From: Desmospora profundinema
GTDB taxonomy: Bacteria; Bacillota; Bacilli; Thermoactinomycetales; DSM-45169
Direction: 5' to 3'
DNA: 64,000 bases
Assembly (NCBI RefSeq): GCF_031454155.1
Contig: NZ_JAVDQG010000007.1
Location: forward strand, 124,001 to 188,000
The number at the start of each line of letters is the position of its first letter. Positions within the stretch are counted from its first letter, which is position 1. Shown here piece by piece: positions 26,161 through 37,214 of this stretch. Below the pieces are notes generated by a model. That model made no database searches, was not told the origin of the DNA, and saw only the letters and a program-made list of their open reading frames with translations. Position numbers and translations under genes: made by a program.

Positions 26161-27045
26161 TCATTTTGCTTCTTCCAAAAGCGTTTCCAATTCTGCTCTG
26201 GGAATCCGGTATGCCTCGTTGCAGAAGTGGCAGATCACTTCCGCCTCCCCCTGTTCACGGATGATGTTGGCAATCTCCTCCCGCCCCAGACTGATCAAGG
26301 TCTGGTGAATCCGTTCCTTGGAACACTCGCATTGAAAAGCGAGGGGTTGGCGGGCGTTGACGCGCATGTCATCTCCCAGAATCCGCGACAACAGATCTTC
26401 CGGGGTCGCCCCCTTTTGCAGCAGCTTCGTCAGTGCTGGCATATGGGCGATCCGGTTTTCCAATTGACCGATGATGGCGTTATCCGCTTCGGGCATCACC
26501 TGGATGATGAAACCGCCCGAGGCCAGGATGGTGGCGTCCCGGTCCACCAATACCCCCACTCCCACCGAGGAGGGGACCTGTTCGGATACGGTCAGATAGT
26601 AAGTAAAGTCATCCCCCAACTCGCCCGAAACGAGACGGACGCTGCCGCGGTAGGGCTCCTTTAATCCGAGATCCTTCACCACATTCAGGGTACCGGCACC
26701 GACGGCTCCCGCCACGTCCAGCTTCCCCACCGCGTTGAGAGGCAGATCGACGGCAGGGTTGGAGACATATCCCCGCACATGGCCGTGAGCATCGGCATCC
26801 ACCACCACCTGGCCGATGGGACCATCCCCCTGTACCTGGATGGTGAGGCGGTCCCGGTCATTTTTCATCATCATTCCCATCATGGCCGCTGCCGTCGCTG
26901 TCCGACCCAGGGCAGCACTGACGACAGGCCATGTGTGATGCCTCGCCTGCATATCCCCCACCAATTCCGTGGTGACGGCGGCAAATCCCCGCACCTGGCC
27001 CTCCAATGCCGTCACGCGGATTGCATAATCCCGAGATTCAGTCAT
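26161..27045 (-). CDS. hslO: Redox-regulated chaperone Hsp33
   Basis: 294 residues. N-terminal Hsp33 domain (YAIRVTALEGQVRGFAAVTT, GDGPIGQVVVDADAHGHVRG) and the C-terminal zinc switch with Cys-x-Cys in QCECSKERIHQTL and Cys-x-x-Cys in VICHFCNEAYRI, all four cysteines present. Under oxidative stress the zinc is lost and the protein binds unfolded clients. ATG at 27045 follows GGAGG by eight bases. It lies downstream of coaX, as in B. subtilis. Confidence 0.95.
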   Translation of the reverse strand: MTESRDYAIRVTALEGQVRGFAAVTTELVGDMQARHHTWPVVSAALGRTATAAAMMGMMMKNDRDRLTIQVQGDGPIGQVVVDADAHGHVRGYVSNPAVDLPLNAVGKLDVAGAVGAGTLNVVKDLGLKEPYRGSVRLVSGELGDDFTYYLTVSEQVPSSVGVGVLVDRDATILASGGFIIQVMPEADNAIIGQLENRIAHMPALTKLLQKGATPEDLLSRILGDDMRVNARQPLAFQCECSKERIHQTLISLGREEIANIIREQGEAEVICHFCNEAYRIPRAELETLLEEAK

Positions 27046-27082
27046 GTGCCATTCCTCCAATTTCACCCACTCTGCCGGGTTC

Positions 27083-27847
27083 TCACTGATTCCGTTCGTA
27101 AATCAATTTGAGACCGGCCAGAGTCAAGAGGGGGTCCACCTCGTCGATGGTGGACGTCTCTTTGCAGATCAATTCCGCCAGTCCGCCGGTGGCCACCACA
27201 GTGGGCGGTTGGGAAAGTTCCCGTTTCATACGGGTAACGATTCCGTCCACCACGCCGACATATCCATAAAATACGCCGGCCTGGACTGCTTTAACCGTAT
27301 TTCTGCCCACCACGTTCCCCGGATTGACGACTTCCACCCGAGTCAGCTGGGACGCCCGCTGGTACAAGGCTTCGGTGGAGATGCCGATGCCGGGGGTAAT
27401 GGCCCCGCCTACATAATGCCCCTCTTCATTGACAAAGCAAAAGGTGGTCGCTGTTCCGAAATCGACCATGATCACCGGAGGGCCGTACCGGTCCAGGGCG
27501 GCGACCGCGTTGGCGATCCGGTCCGCCCCAACCTCACGCGGATTTTCGTACTGGATGTTTAGTCCCGTTTTCACACCGGGACCGACAATGACCGGGGTGA
27601 TTTGAAAGTACTTGATCGCCAGCATCTTTAAGACATGGGTGAGGGGCGGCACCACTGAACAGATGATGACCCCGTCAATCGCATCCATCCGGAGGGATAC
27701 ATGTTCAAATAAGCTTTTCAGGCGCATACCGTATTCGTCTTCAGTGGAACTTCGATCTGTATGGATCCGCCAGTGGTGGATCAACCGATCTCTCTCATAC
27801 ACACCCAGCACAATATGGGTGTTGCCCACATCCATTACCATCAACAT
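27083..27847 (-). CDS. coaX: Type III pantothenate kinase
   Basis: 254 residues. ASKHA fold with [16 protein letters not shown] at the start, [17 protein letters not shown] and the [12 protein letters not shown] phosphate loop, then [15 protein letters not shown]. First step of coenzyme A synthesis, not feedback inhibited in this family. ATG at 27847 after AGGTGG. It precedes hslO by 37 bases. Confidence 0.94.
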   Translation of the reverse strand: MLMVMDVGNTHIVLGVYERDRLIHHWRIHTDRSSTEDEYGMRLKSLFEHVSLRMDAIDGVIICSVVPPLTHVLKMLAIKYFQITPVIVGPGVKTGLNIQYENPREVGADRIANAVAALDRYGPPVIMVDFGTATTFCFVNEEGHYVGGAITPGIGISTEALYQRASQLTRVEVVNPGNVVGRNTVKAVQAGVFYGYVGVVDGIVTRMKRELSQPPTVVATGGLAELICKETSTIDEVDPLLTLAGLKLIYERNQ

Positions 27848-27946
27848 CGGATAAACCACCTGCTTTTCGGGAAAAGTCCATTCCCATGATAGCAATGCCC
27901 ATCGTGGACTGCAACTAAGTGCCCATCAGGGAACTAACGCTTGTCT

Positions 27947-28140
27947 AGAGCGTGTCTGAACAATCCATAGGGCGACATCCCGGGTTGGTATGGCTGTCTG
28001 CGTTTCGTTGCAAAAAGCGCATAGCGAGACCGGGGAACGAAAGTGACCCAGGCGAGACTTGTGCTCTGTGAGTGCAAAGGCTCTCCGCCAGCCATACCAA
28101 CCCTCCCTTTTTCTCGCGGAAAAATGATTACCAGCCTAAT
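27947..28140 (+). mobile_element. Hairpin element, long form with left terminal repeat (coaX/fhs gap)
   Basis: Left end TAGAGCGTGTCTGAACAATCC, then arms GGGTTGGTATGGCTG (27982-27996) and CAGCCATACCAACCC (28089-28103), perfect over 15 bp, around the long centre. To the right GGAAAAATGATTACCAGCCTAA resembles a damaged right end compared with the copy at 63341-63485. It fills most of the 395-base gap 27848-28242, where I see no gene. Confidence 0.85.
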
Positions 28141-28242
28141 CTATTTTCCGAAAGGAGAAAGACTGTCCGATCATTCGTTTTTCCGTAGTGGTATGGTCTT
28201 TGGCTCCGGGATCTTACCTGACAGATTGTTCCAGTAGTATCC

Positions 28243-29994
28243 CTAGAACAAACCATAGACCCTACCGTCCTGATCCACATCCATGCGAAGGGCGGCCGGC
28301 TGTTTGGGAAGGCCCGGCATGGTCAGCATGTTCCCGGTGAGGGCTACGAGAAAACCGGCTCCTACCGCGGGACGGATTTCCCGGATGTGGAGGGTAAACG
28401 CCTCCGGCCGTCCGAACAGGGCAGGGTCATCGGTGAGGGAATATTGTGTCTTGGCCATACAGATGGGAAGCTCGTGCCAGCCCCATTTTTCACACTCGGC
28501 GATTTGTTTTTCCGCCTGTTTGGAGTACTCCACTCGTTCCGCTCCGTATACTTTTTGGGCGATGGCGGCGATTTTAGCCCGGATCGGCTGGTCTGTCTCA
28601 TACAGGGTACGAAGGTTGGAAGAGCCCGCTTCCGCCAACTGTACCACGTAGCGGGCCAAGTCCTCTCCGCCGGCCCCCCCTTGCTCCCATACCCGTGTCA
28701 AGGCGAAAGGAACCTGCTCACGGGCACACCAATCCTCCACCCGGCGCCACTCGGCTTCGGTATCGACAGCGAACAGGTTGAGAGCTACCACATGAGCCAA
28801 ACCAAAGGCCCGCATCGTATCCACATGGCGGGAAAGGTTGGCCAATCCCCGCGTCACCGCATCGGGATCCGACTCATTCAGCCGATCCCGGGACACACCC
28901 CCGTGCATCTTCAAGGCGCGAACCGTGGCGACGATTACCGCCACATCCGGTTGAATCCCTCCCATGCGACTTTTGATATGGATAAATTTTTCCGCACCCA
29001 GATCCGCCCCGAAACCGGCTTCCGTCACCGTGTACTCCGACAATTTCAGGGCGTGACGGGTGGCCGCCAGTGAATTGCAACCATGGGCGATGTTGGCGAA
29101 GGGACCTCCGTGAATAAAAGCAGGGGTGTTTTCCAGGGTTTGCACCAGATTGGGCTTGACCGCATCTTTCAACAGCAACGCGACCGCCCCCTCCACCCCC
29201 AGATCCGCCACCGTAACGGGCGAACCATCAAGCCGGTATGCGATGACGATACGGCCGATCCGTTCCTTTAAATCCTTCAGATCCCGCGCCAGACACAGGA
29301 TCGCCATCAGCTCGGATGCCACGGTAATGTCAAACCCGTCCTCCCGGGGCATCCCGTTGGTTTTGCCCCCCAATCCCACCACCACATGCCGGAGGGCGCG
29401 GTCATTTAAGTCCAGCACCCGTTTCCAGACGATCCGCCGCGGGTCAATCGAAAGGGTGTTGTCTCGGAAAATGTGATTGTCGATCATCGCCGCGATAGAA
29501 TTGTGAGCCGAAGTAACCGCGTGAAAGTCCCCGGTAAAATGCAGATTGATATCCTCCATCGGCAACACCTGGGAATACCCCCCACCAGCGGCTCCCCCTT
29601 TGATTCCCATGACGGGGCCGAGGGAAGGTTCGCGCAGGGCGACGGTCGCCTTTTTTCCCACTCGGTTGAGGGCCTGACCCAATCCAACGGTGACGGTGGA
29701 TTTCCCTTCTCCCGCCGGAGTGGGGCTGATGGCTGTCACCAACACCAATTTGCCATCGGGGCGGTTTTGAATCCGCTTCCAAACATGAGGGGGGATTTTG
29801 GCTTTGTCGTTGCCGTACAACTCCAGATCGCTTTCGCCCAATCCCAATTGGGACGCCACTTCTCGGATCGGCTTTTTGTCCGCTTGCCGGGCGATCTCGA
29901 TATCACTGGGAATCGTTTTGGTCGTCTTCACTTCCCTCTTCACTCTCCCCGTCGGGTGGTCTTCTTTAGCATGCACAAGGGACGGTTCCGTCAT
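28243..29994 (-). CDS. fhs: Formate-tetrahydrofolate ligase
   Basis: 583 residues with ATG at 29994; homologues usually begin close to [14 protein letters not shown], so GTG codons at 29943 or 29931, near purine-rich sites, are also possible. P-loop [59 protein letters not shown] and the C-terminal [20 protein letters not shown] mark the family. It makes 10-formyl-THF from formate and ATP, feeding purine and fMet synthesis. It is an insertion relative to the B. subtilis order, between ftsH and coaX. Confidence 0.95.
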   Translation of the reverse strand: MTEPSLVHAKEDHPTGRVKREVKTTKTIPSDIEIARQADKKPIREVASQLGLGESDLELYGNDKAKIPPHVWKRIQNRPDGKLVLVTAISPTPAGEGKSTVTVGLGQALNRVGKKATVALREPSLGPVMGIKGGAAGGGYSQVLPMEDINLHFTGDFHAVTSAHNSIAAMIDNHIFRDNTLSIDPRRIVWKRVLDLNDRALRHVVVGLGGKTNGMPREDGFDITVASELMAILCLARDLKDLKERIGRIVIAYRLDGSPVTVADLGVEGAVALLLKDAVKPNLVQTLENTPAFIHGGPFANIAHGCNSLAATRHALKLSEYTVTEAGFGADLGAEKFIHIKSRMGGIQPDVAVIVATVRALKMHGGVSRDRLNESDPDAVTRGLANLSRHVDTMRAFGLAHVVALNLFAVDTEAEWRRVEDWCAREQVPFALTRVWEQGGAGGEDLARYVVQLAEAGSSNLRTLYETDQPIRAKIAAIAQKVYGAERVEYSKQAEKQIAECEKWGWHELPICMAKTQYSLTDDPALFGRPEAFTLHIREIRPAVGAGFLVALTGNMLTMPGLPKQPAALRMDVDQDGRVYGLF

Positions 29995-30062
29995 TTTCCG
30001 CAAAGCACTCCATAGGCATCTTATCACAAAGAAGCGGTAGTCTTCAGCCTGGTTTGCGATCC

Positions 30063-30097
30063 ATTATCGGAATTGTGTATAATTTTTTACCGACAAT
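30063..30097 (-). promoter_or_regulatory. Possible operator upstream of fhs
   Basis: ATTGTCGG and CCGATAAT face each other across 19 bases on the minus strand, matching at seven of eight positions. The CCGA cores and AT-rich surroundings recall PurBoxes but lack the full CCGAACAT core, so this is tentative. Confidence 0.3.
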
Positions 30098-30125
30098 AAA
30101 AGAGGGAAAGTCAATGTCTGCGCGA

Positions 30126-30158
30126 AAAACCCGGCGAACTGTATGTTCACCGGGTTTT
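30126..30158. terminator. Terminator of ftsH
   Basis: AAAACCCGGCGAAC and GTTCACCGGGTTTT form a 14-bp stem with a five-base loop and T-runs on both strands, 36 bases after the ftsH stop. Confidence 0.88.
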
Positions 30159-30193
30159 CCTTATCCATGTCACTCTCGTTATGGAGACCCTTA

Positions 30194-32155
30194 TTAAGTG
30201 GAGGGTTTATCATCCCCGTCTTCTTTTTTCTCCGGAGATGGATGGTCCGCTTTATCCGTTTGATCGGAGGCTTCTTCCGGTTCGGCCTTCTCTTCGTCCT
30301 TGCCTTGGATATTGACCGATACTTCCGGTTTCACCGGTTTATCCAGCTTGCCATTTTCCAGCAGCTGCTTGATCTCATCGGCATCCAGGGTCTCTTTTAC
30401 CAGCAAGGTTTGGGCGATCAGTTCCATCTTATCCCGCTTTTCCTCCAGCAAATTTTTGGCACGGGTATAAGAGTCGTTGACCAACTCCTGCATCTCCTGA
30501 TCAATCTCGTAAGCGATCGCATCGCTGTAGTTTTGCTCATGACCCAGATCGCGACCCAAGAACACCTGCCCTTGGCTGCGGCCAAACTGCATCGGGGCCA
30601 GGCGTTTGCTCATCCCGAACTCGGTGATCATGCGTCGCACAATCCCGGTAGCTTTTTCAAAATCGTTGTGAGCACCGGTACTGATTTCACCAAAGGCGAC
30701 TTCCTCCGCCGCACGTCCCCCCAGCAATCCGGTCACTCGATCCAGCAGTTCTTGTTTGGTCATCAGGAAACGGTCTTCCTTGGGCAGCATCACCACGTAA
30801 CCTCCGGCCTGCCCGCGAGGAACAACGGTCACCTTGTGAACCGTGTCGGCATGCTCCAGGTAGTAACCGACGATAGTATGGCCCGCTTCATGATAAGCGA
30901 TCGTCTTTTTCTCTTTTTCACTGATCACCCGGCTTTTCTTCTCCGGTCCGGCGATCACCCGGTCGATGGCTTCGTCCACTTCCGCCATGGTGATCGTTTT
31001 CTGATCCCGGCGGGCAGCCAACAACGCCGCTTCGTTCAGAAGGTTCTCCAGATCGGCTCCGGTAAAGCCGGTGGTGCGCTGGGCAATCACATCCAGCTTG
31101 ACATCATCAGCCAGCGGCTTGTTGCGGGCATGCACATGGAGGACGGCTTCCCGGCCTTTGACATCGGGGCGGTTCACCGTGATCTGGCGGTCGAAACGAC
31201 CCGGACGCAAAAGCGCCGGATCCAAAATGTCGGGACGGTTGGTGGCGGCAATCATAATAATCCCTTCATTGGCGCCAAACCCGTCCATTTCCACCAGCAG
31301 CTGGTTCAACGTCTGTTCCCGCTCGTCATGGCCGCCGCCGAGGCCTGCTCCACGCTGGCGGCCCACCGCATCGATCTCGTCGATGAAAATAATGCAGGGT
31401 GCGTTCTTCTTGGCTTGTTCAAACAAGTCCCGCACTCGGGAAGCCCCCACCCCGACAAACATCTCCACAAAATCGGAACCGCTGATGCTGAAGAAGGGCA
31501 CACCGGCTTCACCGGCCACCGCCCGGGCCAACAGCGTTTTACCCGTTCCGGGAGGGCCGAACAGGAGCACCCCTTTGGGAATGCGTGCACCCACGGTGGA
31601 GAACTTGCGGTGGTCCTTCAGAAAGTCCACCACTTCCACCAGTTCCGCCTTCTCCTCGTCGGCTCCGGCCACATCGTCGAAGGTGACTTTCTTTTTCTCT
31701 TCGTTGTACATCTTCGCCTTGCTCTTGCCAAAGTTCATGACGCGGTTGCCGCCGCCTTGCGCTTGGCTGAGCAGATAGAAAAACAGCAGGAGGATGATCA
31801 GGAAAGGAATAAATGTGGTGAACATCGTCAGCCAGAGGGAGTCCCCTTTGGCTTTTTCATAGTTGACCTTTACCCCTGCCTCTTTCAGATCTTGGACAAC
31901 CGGACTTCCTTCACCGTAGGGGCCGTTGGTGGTAAAGGTCTTGTCCTGTTCCTTGTATTTTCCCTCGATGTAATAAGAACGGCCCTCTTCCCGAACCGTT
32001 ACTTCCGCGATCTCGCCATCGGCCAGCTTTTGCTCATACTCGGTATAGCTCAGCTGGTCCGTTTCCGCCATGGGGTTGAGGACCAAGCTCAGGACCCCGA
32101 CGGATATAAGGATGAGAATTATATATAATCCGGCGTTCCGGAAAATGCCTTTCAT
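30194..32155 (-). CDS. ftsH: ATP-dependent zinc metalloprotease FtsH
   Basis: 653 residues. Two N-terminal membrane helices (residues 5-25 and 110-130) flank an extracytoplasmic domain; the AAA domain has [29 protein letters not shown] and the second-region [18 protein letters not shown]; the protease has [11 protein letters not shown]. The tail is acidic ([18 protein letters not shown]). It degrades membrane and regulatory proteins and in B. subtilis is needed for sporulation. It has its own promoter just inside the hpt/ftsH gap and a strong terminator. Confidence 0.97.
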   Translation of the reverse strand: MKGIFRNAGLYIILILISVGVLSLVLNPMAETDQLSYTEYEQKLADGEIAEVTVREEGRSYYIEGKYKEQDKTFTTNGPYGEGSPVVQDLKEAGVKVNYEKAKGDSLWLTMFTTFIPFLIILLLFFYLLSQAQGGGNRVMNFGKSKAKMYNEEKKKVTFDDVAGADEEKAELVEVVDFLKDHRKFSTVGARIPKGVLLFGPPGTGKTLLARAVAGEAGVPFFSISGSDFVEMFVGVGASRVRDLFEQAKKNAPCIIFIDEIDAVGRQRGAGLGGGHDEREQTLNQLLVEMDGFGANEGIIMIAATNRPDILDPALLRPGRFDRQITVNRPDVKGREAVLHVHARNKPLADDVKLDVIAQRTTGFTGADLENLLNEAALLAARRDQKTITMAEVDEAIDRVIAGPEKKSRVISEKEKKTIAYHEAGHTIVGYYLEHADTVHKVTVVPRGQAGGYVVMLPKEDRFLMTKQELLDRVTGLLGGRAAEEVAFGEISTGAHNDFEKATGIVRRMITEFGMSKRLAPMQFGRSQGQVFLGRDLGHEQNYSDAIAYEIDQEMQELVNDSYTRAKNLLEEKRDKMELIAQTLLVKETLDADEIKQLLENGKLDKPVKPEVSVNIQGKDEEKAEPEEASDQTDKADHPSPEKKEDGDDKPST

Positions 32156-32187
32156 CCTTGACCTCCTCTCAAAATGCCACTTCCTTC

Positions 32188-32217
32188 ATTTTACCACAGC
32201 CATTTACGGGGTCACAA
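32188..32217 (-). promoter_or_regulatory. ftsH promoter
   Basis: Minus strand TTGTGA, 18-base spacer, TAAAAT, about 33 bases before the ftsH ATG and just past the hpt stop. Confidence 0.5.
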
Positions 32218-32223
32218 GCAAAC

Positions 32224-32763
32224 TCAGTCCGAGTATACTTCCTCTTTCAGTACACCGATATAAGGGAGATTCCGATACTTCTCGGCATAATCCAGCCCGT
32301 ACCCCACCACAAACGCATCGGGAACCTCAAAGCCGGAGTAATCCGGTTTTAATCCGGTGGTACGGCGGGCCGGTTTATCCAGCAGAGTAACCACCTTGAC
32401 GGAAGCGGCGTTCCGTCCGCGTAACAATTCCAGCAGGTAGCTGAGAGTCAAGCCGCTGTCGATAATGTCCTCCACCACCAACACATGGCGGCCTTCCACC
32501 GAGGCATCCAAATCTTTCACAATGCGAACCACCCCGGAAGACTGGGTGGAGTCGCCATAGCTGGAGACGGCCATAAAGTCTGTCTCCAGGTGGATGTCCA
32601 TGAAACGAACCAAGTCGGACATGAATGGAAACGCCCCTTTTAATACGCAGATACAAAGGGGGTTCAAATCCCGGTAATCTTGGGTCAACTTCTGCCCCAG
32701 TTCCTGCACCTTCTCCCGGATCGCTTCCTGGGACAGCAGGACTTCACGGATGTCTTCTTGCAT
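32224..32763 (-). CDS. hpt: Hypoxanthine-guanine phosphoribosyltransferase
   Basis: 179 residues. PRPP-binding motif [19 protein letters not shown], the FMAVSSYGD loop, [17 protein letters not shown] near the start and [19 protein letters not shown] at the end match HPRT. It salvages purines. As in B. subtilis it lies between tilS and ftsH, 23 bases after tilS. Confidence 0.95.
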   Translation of the reverse strand: MQEDIREVLLSQEAIREKVQELGQKLTQDYRDLNPLCICVLKGAFPFMSDLVRFMDIHLETDFMAVSSYGDSTQSSGVVRIVKDLDASVEGRHVLVVEDIIDSGLTLSYLLELLRGRNAASVKVVTLLDKPARRTTGLKPDYSGFEVPDAFVVGYGLDYAEKYRNLPYIGVLKEEVYSD

Positions 32764-32786
32764 GGAAAACCTCCTGAAAGCGTGGT

Positions 32787-34220
32787 TTATGTATCCGACG
32801 GCTGACCGAAGGGTTGAGCGCCCCCCTCATCCGGCACCCAGCGAAGTACCAAGTATCCGCGGGTGCAATCATCCCATGTCGCCACGTCCGACCGGGCCAC
32901 TCCCGGAATCCAAAGAATCTCCTCTCCCGCGGTGATCAACGGAATCCGATCCCGGTCCCGCCGGGGAATTTTGGCGTCGATCAATAAGGCTTTCACCTTT
33001 TTGGACCCGCCCAAACCGAAAGGACGCATCCGATCTCCCGGTCGGCGGGTCCGAATCGCGAGGGGTGACGGCAAACGGTCCCGGTCAAAAACCGCCCATT
33101 CCTGATCCGGTCCCGGTGCGGGAGGCCTGTCCGAAGTAAACCAGGCGCAAATACTGCCTCCGATCCACGGTGTTTCACCCGGCAGCTTCAACGGGAGGAA
33201 AACGTCTCCCGGCGGTTTCTCTCCCTCCGCAGGAGGGGAAAAGTGGAGAAGATGATAGTCACGCTCTGCCCATCCCCCTCCGGGCAACGGTGTTCGGGTG
33301 GAGGGTGCGTCTTTGGCGGCCAATTCCCGAATCCGTTCCACCGCTTGCCAGTTCGCGTCAATTGCCGATTCTTTCACAAGACAATTTAATATTAGTTTAA
33401 TCACCCTACGTTGTAAAGCAACTTCCAACCCGTTTAATCGAACGGCATCGACAGTGATCCTTTTCCCGTCTTCCCCTGTTCGAATCTCGTCAAACGCCTC
33501 TTTCGTCAAACGCTCCCACACCTGTTCCTCATCGGCAGCCAACCTGCTCAATTGCAACAGCGCTTGGCGAAAGCGGGGATTGAAACGGGCCAATAGGGGA
33601 GCCAGTTCATGGCGGACGCGATTCCGAGTGTATGCGGGATCCTCATTGCTGGCATCCATCCGAAAGGAAATGTGATGCCTGTCACAGTAAGCGAGAATCT
33701 CTTCTCGCGTCACATCCAACCAAGGGCGGACAATCCACATTCCCCGCCAACGGCGGCGGCGGGGAATACCCGACAAACCCTGGGTGCCGGTGCCGCGAAG
33801 CAGCCGCATCAACAAGGTTTCCACCTGGTCATCACCATGGTGGGCCAACGCCAGGTGATCCATTTCCTCCGCTTCGGCCACCCGGCGAAACGCCTCATAG
33901 CGCAATCGACGGGCAACATCCTGCTTGTTTCCGCCATGGTCGTCCAAAGTTCCGGAAACATCTACCTGTTCCACCCGGCAGGCAATCGATTGCTTTCCGC
34001 ACCAGGATTGGACGAAACGGGCGTCTTCCGCACTTTCCTCCCCTCGCAGCCCATGGTTCACATGAACGGCGATCAGCGCCCAGTCCCGTTCCGGCGCCAG
34101 CGACCACAACCGGTGCAACAACGCCATGGAATCGGGACCACCTGAGACGCCCACCATCACCCGGCTCCCCCGGGGGAGCAGCCGATCCTCCCATTCACAC
34201 ACCCGTTTTTCTTCCAGCAT
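32787..34220 (-). CDS. tilS: tRNA(Ile)-lysidine synthetase
   Basis: 477 residues. PP-loop [19 protein letters not shown] at residues 20-40, [35 protein letters not shown] and [20 protein letters not shown], then a C-terminal domain with [20 protein letters not shown]. It makes lysidine at the wobble position of the AUA-reading tRNA-Ile. ATG at 34220 has GGGAGG four bases upstream. Downstream of spoIIE, followed closely by hpt. Confidence 0.95.
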   Translation of the reverse strand: MLEEKRVCEWEDRLLPRGSRVMVGVSGGPDSMALLHRLWSLAPERDWALIAVHVNHGLRGEESAEDARFVQSWCGKQSIACRVEQVDVSGTLDDHGGNKQDVARRLRYEAFRRVAEAEEMDHLALAHHGDDQVETLLMRLLRGTGTQGLSGIPRRRRWRGMWIVRPWLDVTREEILAYCDRHHISFRMDASNEDPAYTRNRVRHELAPLLARFNPRFRQALLQLSRLAADEEQVWERLTKEAFDEIRTGEDGKRITVDAVRLNGLEVALQRRVIKLILNCLVKESAIDANWQAVERIRELAAKDAPSTRTPLPGGGWAERDYHLLHFSPPAEGEKPPGDVFLPLKLPGETPWIGGSICAWFTSDRPPAPGPDQEWAVFDRDRLPSPLAIRTRRPGDRMRPFGLGGSKKVKALLIDAKIPRRDRDRIPLITAGEEILWIPGVARSDVATWDDCTRGYLVLRWVPDEGGAQPFGQPSDT

Positions 34221-34392
34221 GCCGCCTCCCTCCCGGCGATACAGAAACAACCCGGGGACCCTCCCCGGGTAATATACCCCGACTGCCTGCTTTTCCATCA
34301 CGCTTGTTCCGGCCCGAAAAGCAATGGTTACAGTCGCACTTATGCACATTGTAACGATTTTAATCCCTTGAATCAATTTTGGATCCCGCCCG

Positions 34393-36855
34393 TCACAATC
34401 CCGCCACATGCTGCCGGTTTAAAGGGGTGATGCCGGGAATGCGAATGGTGGACCACTCCGGAATATACTTGTCCACTTTGGCCACCACCACGGTCATGTC
34501 ATCGGCGATCTCTCCTCCGTGGTGACGGATGACTTTTTCCAACAGACAATCAGCGAACCCTTGCGGATCCTTGGTGTCGATCTCCCCGATCAACCGCTTC
34601 ATGCACGCCTCTTTGTTGGCAGCGTGTCGGGGAGCGTCATAAATACCGTCCGTCACCATCACCAAAAGGTCTCCCGCCTGCAGCTGACAATCCACCGGCT
34701 CCACATCGATATCACGCAAAATTCCCAAGGGGGGATTTCCAGCAGAAATCATATGCACCTCGTTCCCCCTTTTGATGAAACCGGGAGTGGAACCGATCTT
34801 CAGAAAACGGGAACGGGCGGTGTTCAGATCCACCATGGCCAGATCGATGGTAGCAAACATCTCATCAGTGGAACGAAGGCTCAGGATGGAGTTGATGGTC
34901 TCCACCGCTTTTTCTTCGTTCATGCCGGACGTAAGCAACCGTCGCAACAGCTTAAGGGCGGCGTTGGACTCTTCCTGGGCGCGGTTGCCGTTGCCCATGC
35001 CGTCGCTGACGGCGACGGCGTACTTGCCGGTGCCCACGTTCATATAGCAATAACTGTCCCCTGACAGCCAGCTCCCTCCTTTGGCGGCACCCGCCACCCC
35101 TGTCTTCACCTCGAATCGCTGAGCCGATCCTAAGGTGATGACCGTATTGGATGAGCGCCCCTGAACCACTTTGCGATAAACCGTGATGGGTTCACCGACG
35201 ATCTCCGTCAACAGCGGAGCCACCAGTTTGCGGCATTCATCCAGCGCATCATCATGGGGCATACATACCTCAATCTCCACTTTCCCCTCCTCCAGATTGA
35301 AAATCTCCACCCGCTGAATGGATAAGCCCAACTCCTCCAACGCCTGGTGAATCTGCTCCTCCTGAGCAGCCATCACCTGTGTCTCATGGCGGATTTCCTT
35401 GGCAAAATCGGCCATCACATCGGAGACTCCCTCCAGCTGCTCCGATACCAGCCGCCGTGTCTCCTTCATGCGATTACGCCAGATAAGATCCTGTTCGTAA
35501 GAATCATACCCCTCCTGAATCAAGGACAGCACTTTTTCCCCTTTGATACAGTGCTCCGCCCAGGAACGGGGCACCTTGATCGGCTGATCCGTTCCCTTTA
35601 GTTCCACCAGGGTCATCAGATCGGTCATGCCGTGATAGGTGGAGACAAAGTTTTTCTCCCAGCATTGCCGGTAAAGATGGCAGGATTGGCAAGACTTTTC
35701 CATCACGCCATGGATAAACTGATTCATATGCCCCTCATCGCTCTCCTGAGAACGGGCTGCCTCTTCGCGAAAACTGCGGGCCATCTCCGAAAACAGTTCG
35801 GTAAACTGCTCCACCTTGGCGGCGGTCACATCCCGCAATCGGCGAACATATTCCTGCTGCGCGGTTTCGTTTTCCGCCGTCCCGGGGATCAACCGGGCGA
35901 TGGAACGGTAAACAGCCGGAGGAGTCATTAAGAACAACAGAACCGCCAGTACCGATTCCTGGAGGGAAAGCCACACTTGTGCCGTCCCGCCGCCGTACAA
36001 TGACAGGATCGAGGTTCCCAGCAAGAACCCGACGGCCACCCCCCAACGCTTCCCTTCCCGGAACAACCCGGCCAAGAGGCCCGCAAACGCCAGCAGTGAA
36101 ATCTGGATAATCGCCCGGGCATCGGCCAGACTGAGGATCATTCCCGTCACCACTCCCACCGAAGCCCCCAACATGCCGCCGCCCACCAGGGCCAACACCA
36201 GGATGAGATACCGGGAAACCACATGCACCACCGACAAATCCCCGATACTCCAACCCAAGGTTCCCGTCATCACCGACCCCACCAAAATCACCAGACAGAT
36301 GATTTCCTCATGGCGGAGAGACGTCTTTTGCCGTCGGTGGGTGAAAAAGGGAAGTGATTGGACGAAGATGAACGAAAGCAGGAAGGAAAGCAGCACGTCC
36401 ACCCCAGCCATCAAGCTAGTGTAAGGGGTCCATCCCGCCAGTTGCAACTGAAGGAGGTGGGCCCCTGTGCTGGTGGCGAGCACCGCGAAAGGGGCGTAAT
36501 TGATCTGGTCCTTCCCCATCCATTGGAGCCCTTTATGAATCAATAACAGCCAAATCAAGGTGCCCGCTGTCCAAGCCGCCTGAGTTGCTCCCAGAGTGGA
36601 TGCCCCCGCTACCAGTGCCGCCATCGCCAAGGGCCACTGTCTGCGGCAAAGGTGGAGAACCACTCCCAGATATGCGATCGCAAACGGTGAGATGATATCC
36701 AGGATCATCGCCCTGCCCAATAGAAAACCCATGATGATGATCGGGACACTGCCCTGGCTCAGGATACGGGACCACCGGTACACCGACTGTTCGGATAAGA
36801 GAAAAGCAAAAGGACGAAGCATGATTGATCCGAACGCAGCTAATTGTCTTTGCAT
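34393..36855 (-). CDS. spoIIE: Stage II sporulation protein E, membrane serine phosphatase
   Basis: 820 residues, the usual SpoIIE length. About ten membrane helices in residues 30-320, a central regulatory domain with a Cys-rich stretch (SCQSCHLYRQCWEKN), and a C-terminal PP2C phosphatase with VSDGMGNGNRAQEESNAA and LLVMVTDGIYDAPRHA. It dephosphorylates SpoIIAA to activate sigma-F in the forespore and acts at the polar septum. Its promoter carries Spo0A boxes. Confidence 0.96.
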   Translation of the reverse strand: MQRQLAAFGSIMLRPFAFLLSEQSVYRWSRILSQGSVPIIIMGFLLGRAMILDIISPFAIAYLGVVLHLCRRQWPLAMAALVAGASTLGATQAAWTAGTLIWLLLIHKGLQWMGKDQINYAPFAVLATSTGAHLLQLQLAGWTPYTSLMAGVDVLLSFLLSFIFVQSLPFFTHRRQKTSLRHEEIICLVILVGSVMTGTLGWSIGDLSVVHVVSRYLILVLALVGGGMLGASVGVVTGMILSLADARAIIQISLLAFAGLLAGLFREGKRWGVAVGFLLGTSILSLYGGGTAQVWLSLQESVLAVLLFLMTPPAVYRSIARLIPGTAENETAQQEYVRRLRDVTAAKVEQFTELFSEMARSFREEAARSQESDEGHMNQFIHGVMEKSCQSCHLYRQCWEKNFVSTYHGMTDLMTLVELKGTDQPIKVPRSWAEHCIKGEKVLSLIQEGYDSYEQDLIWRNRMKETRRLVSEQLEGVSDVMADFAKEIRHETQVMAAQEEQIHQALEELGLSIQRVEIFNLEEGKVEIEVCMPHDDALDECRKLVAPLLTEIVGEPITVYRKVVQGRSSNTVITLGSAQRFEVKTGVAGAAKGGSWLSGDSYCYMNVGTGKYAVAVSDGMGNGNRAQEESNAALKLLRRLLTSGMNEEKAVETINSILSLRSTDEMFATIDLAMVDLNTARSRFLKIGSTPGFIKRGNEVHMISAGNPPLGILRDIDVEPVDCQLQAGDLLVMVTDGIYDAPRHAANKEACMKRLIGEIDTKDPQGFADCLLEKVIRHHGGEIADDMTVVVAKVDKYIPEWSTIRIPGITPLNRQHVAGL

Positions 36856-36901
36856 GTTGCAACCACCCCTTCAAGGTTTGCTTGTCCGTCATGTGGGGTC
36901 C

Positions 36902-36970
36902 ATTATAGCGGGGGGTTGCATGATAAGTTTGTCAGAATCGCTGGACTGCCACAAAAAAACTTCCGACAAA
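36902..36970 (-). promoter_or_regulatory. Spo0A-controlled spoIIE promoter
   Basis: Minus strand -35-like CTGACA (36930-36935), 22-base spacer, TATAAT (36902-36907). Two Spo0A-box matches: TTTGTCAGAA at 36928-36937 overlapping the -35, and TTTGTCGGAA on the minus strand at 36961-36970. The wide spacing is the known arrangement of Spo0A-activated sigma-A promoters in B. subtilis. The rest of the 360-base gap to 37214 holds only the terminator at 37168-37194. Confidence 0.75.
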
Positions 36971-37167
36971 AAAACGCCCTCCCAAAATGACGGAAGCGCA
37001 TATAGGTAAAAACCATTTTCGGATGGTTGATTTTGGGAACATACATTCTTATAATAATGTCGATGGTTCCCTTTTTCGGAGCGCCACATAGTGTCGATGC
37101 GGCTCAAAACGAGGGGTCATTCGACAAAAGAGAAAAAAACTTCCCACAGACTGCCCTTTTACTGCAA

Positions 37168-37194
37168 TCAAAAACCACCGTGATGTCGGTGGTT
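37168..37194 (-). terminator. Terminator of the DUF402 gene
   Basis: AACCACCG and CGGTGGTT around six bases, then TTTTTG on the minus strand, 20 bases after the stop. Confidence 0.78.
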
Positions 37195-37214
37195 GGCGAT
37201 GGAAAAGACTTGGA

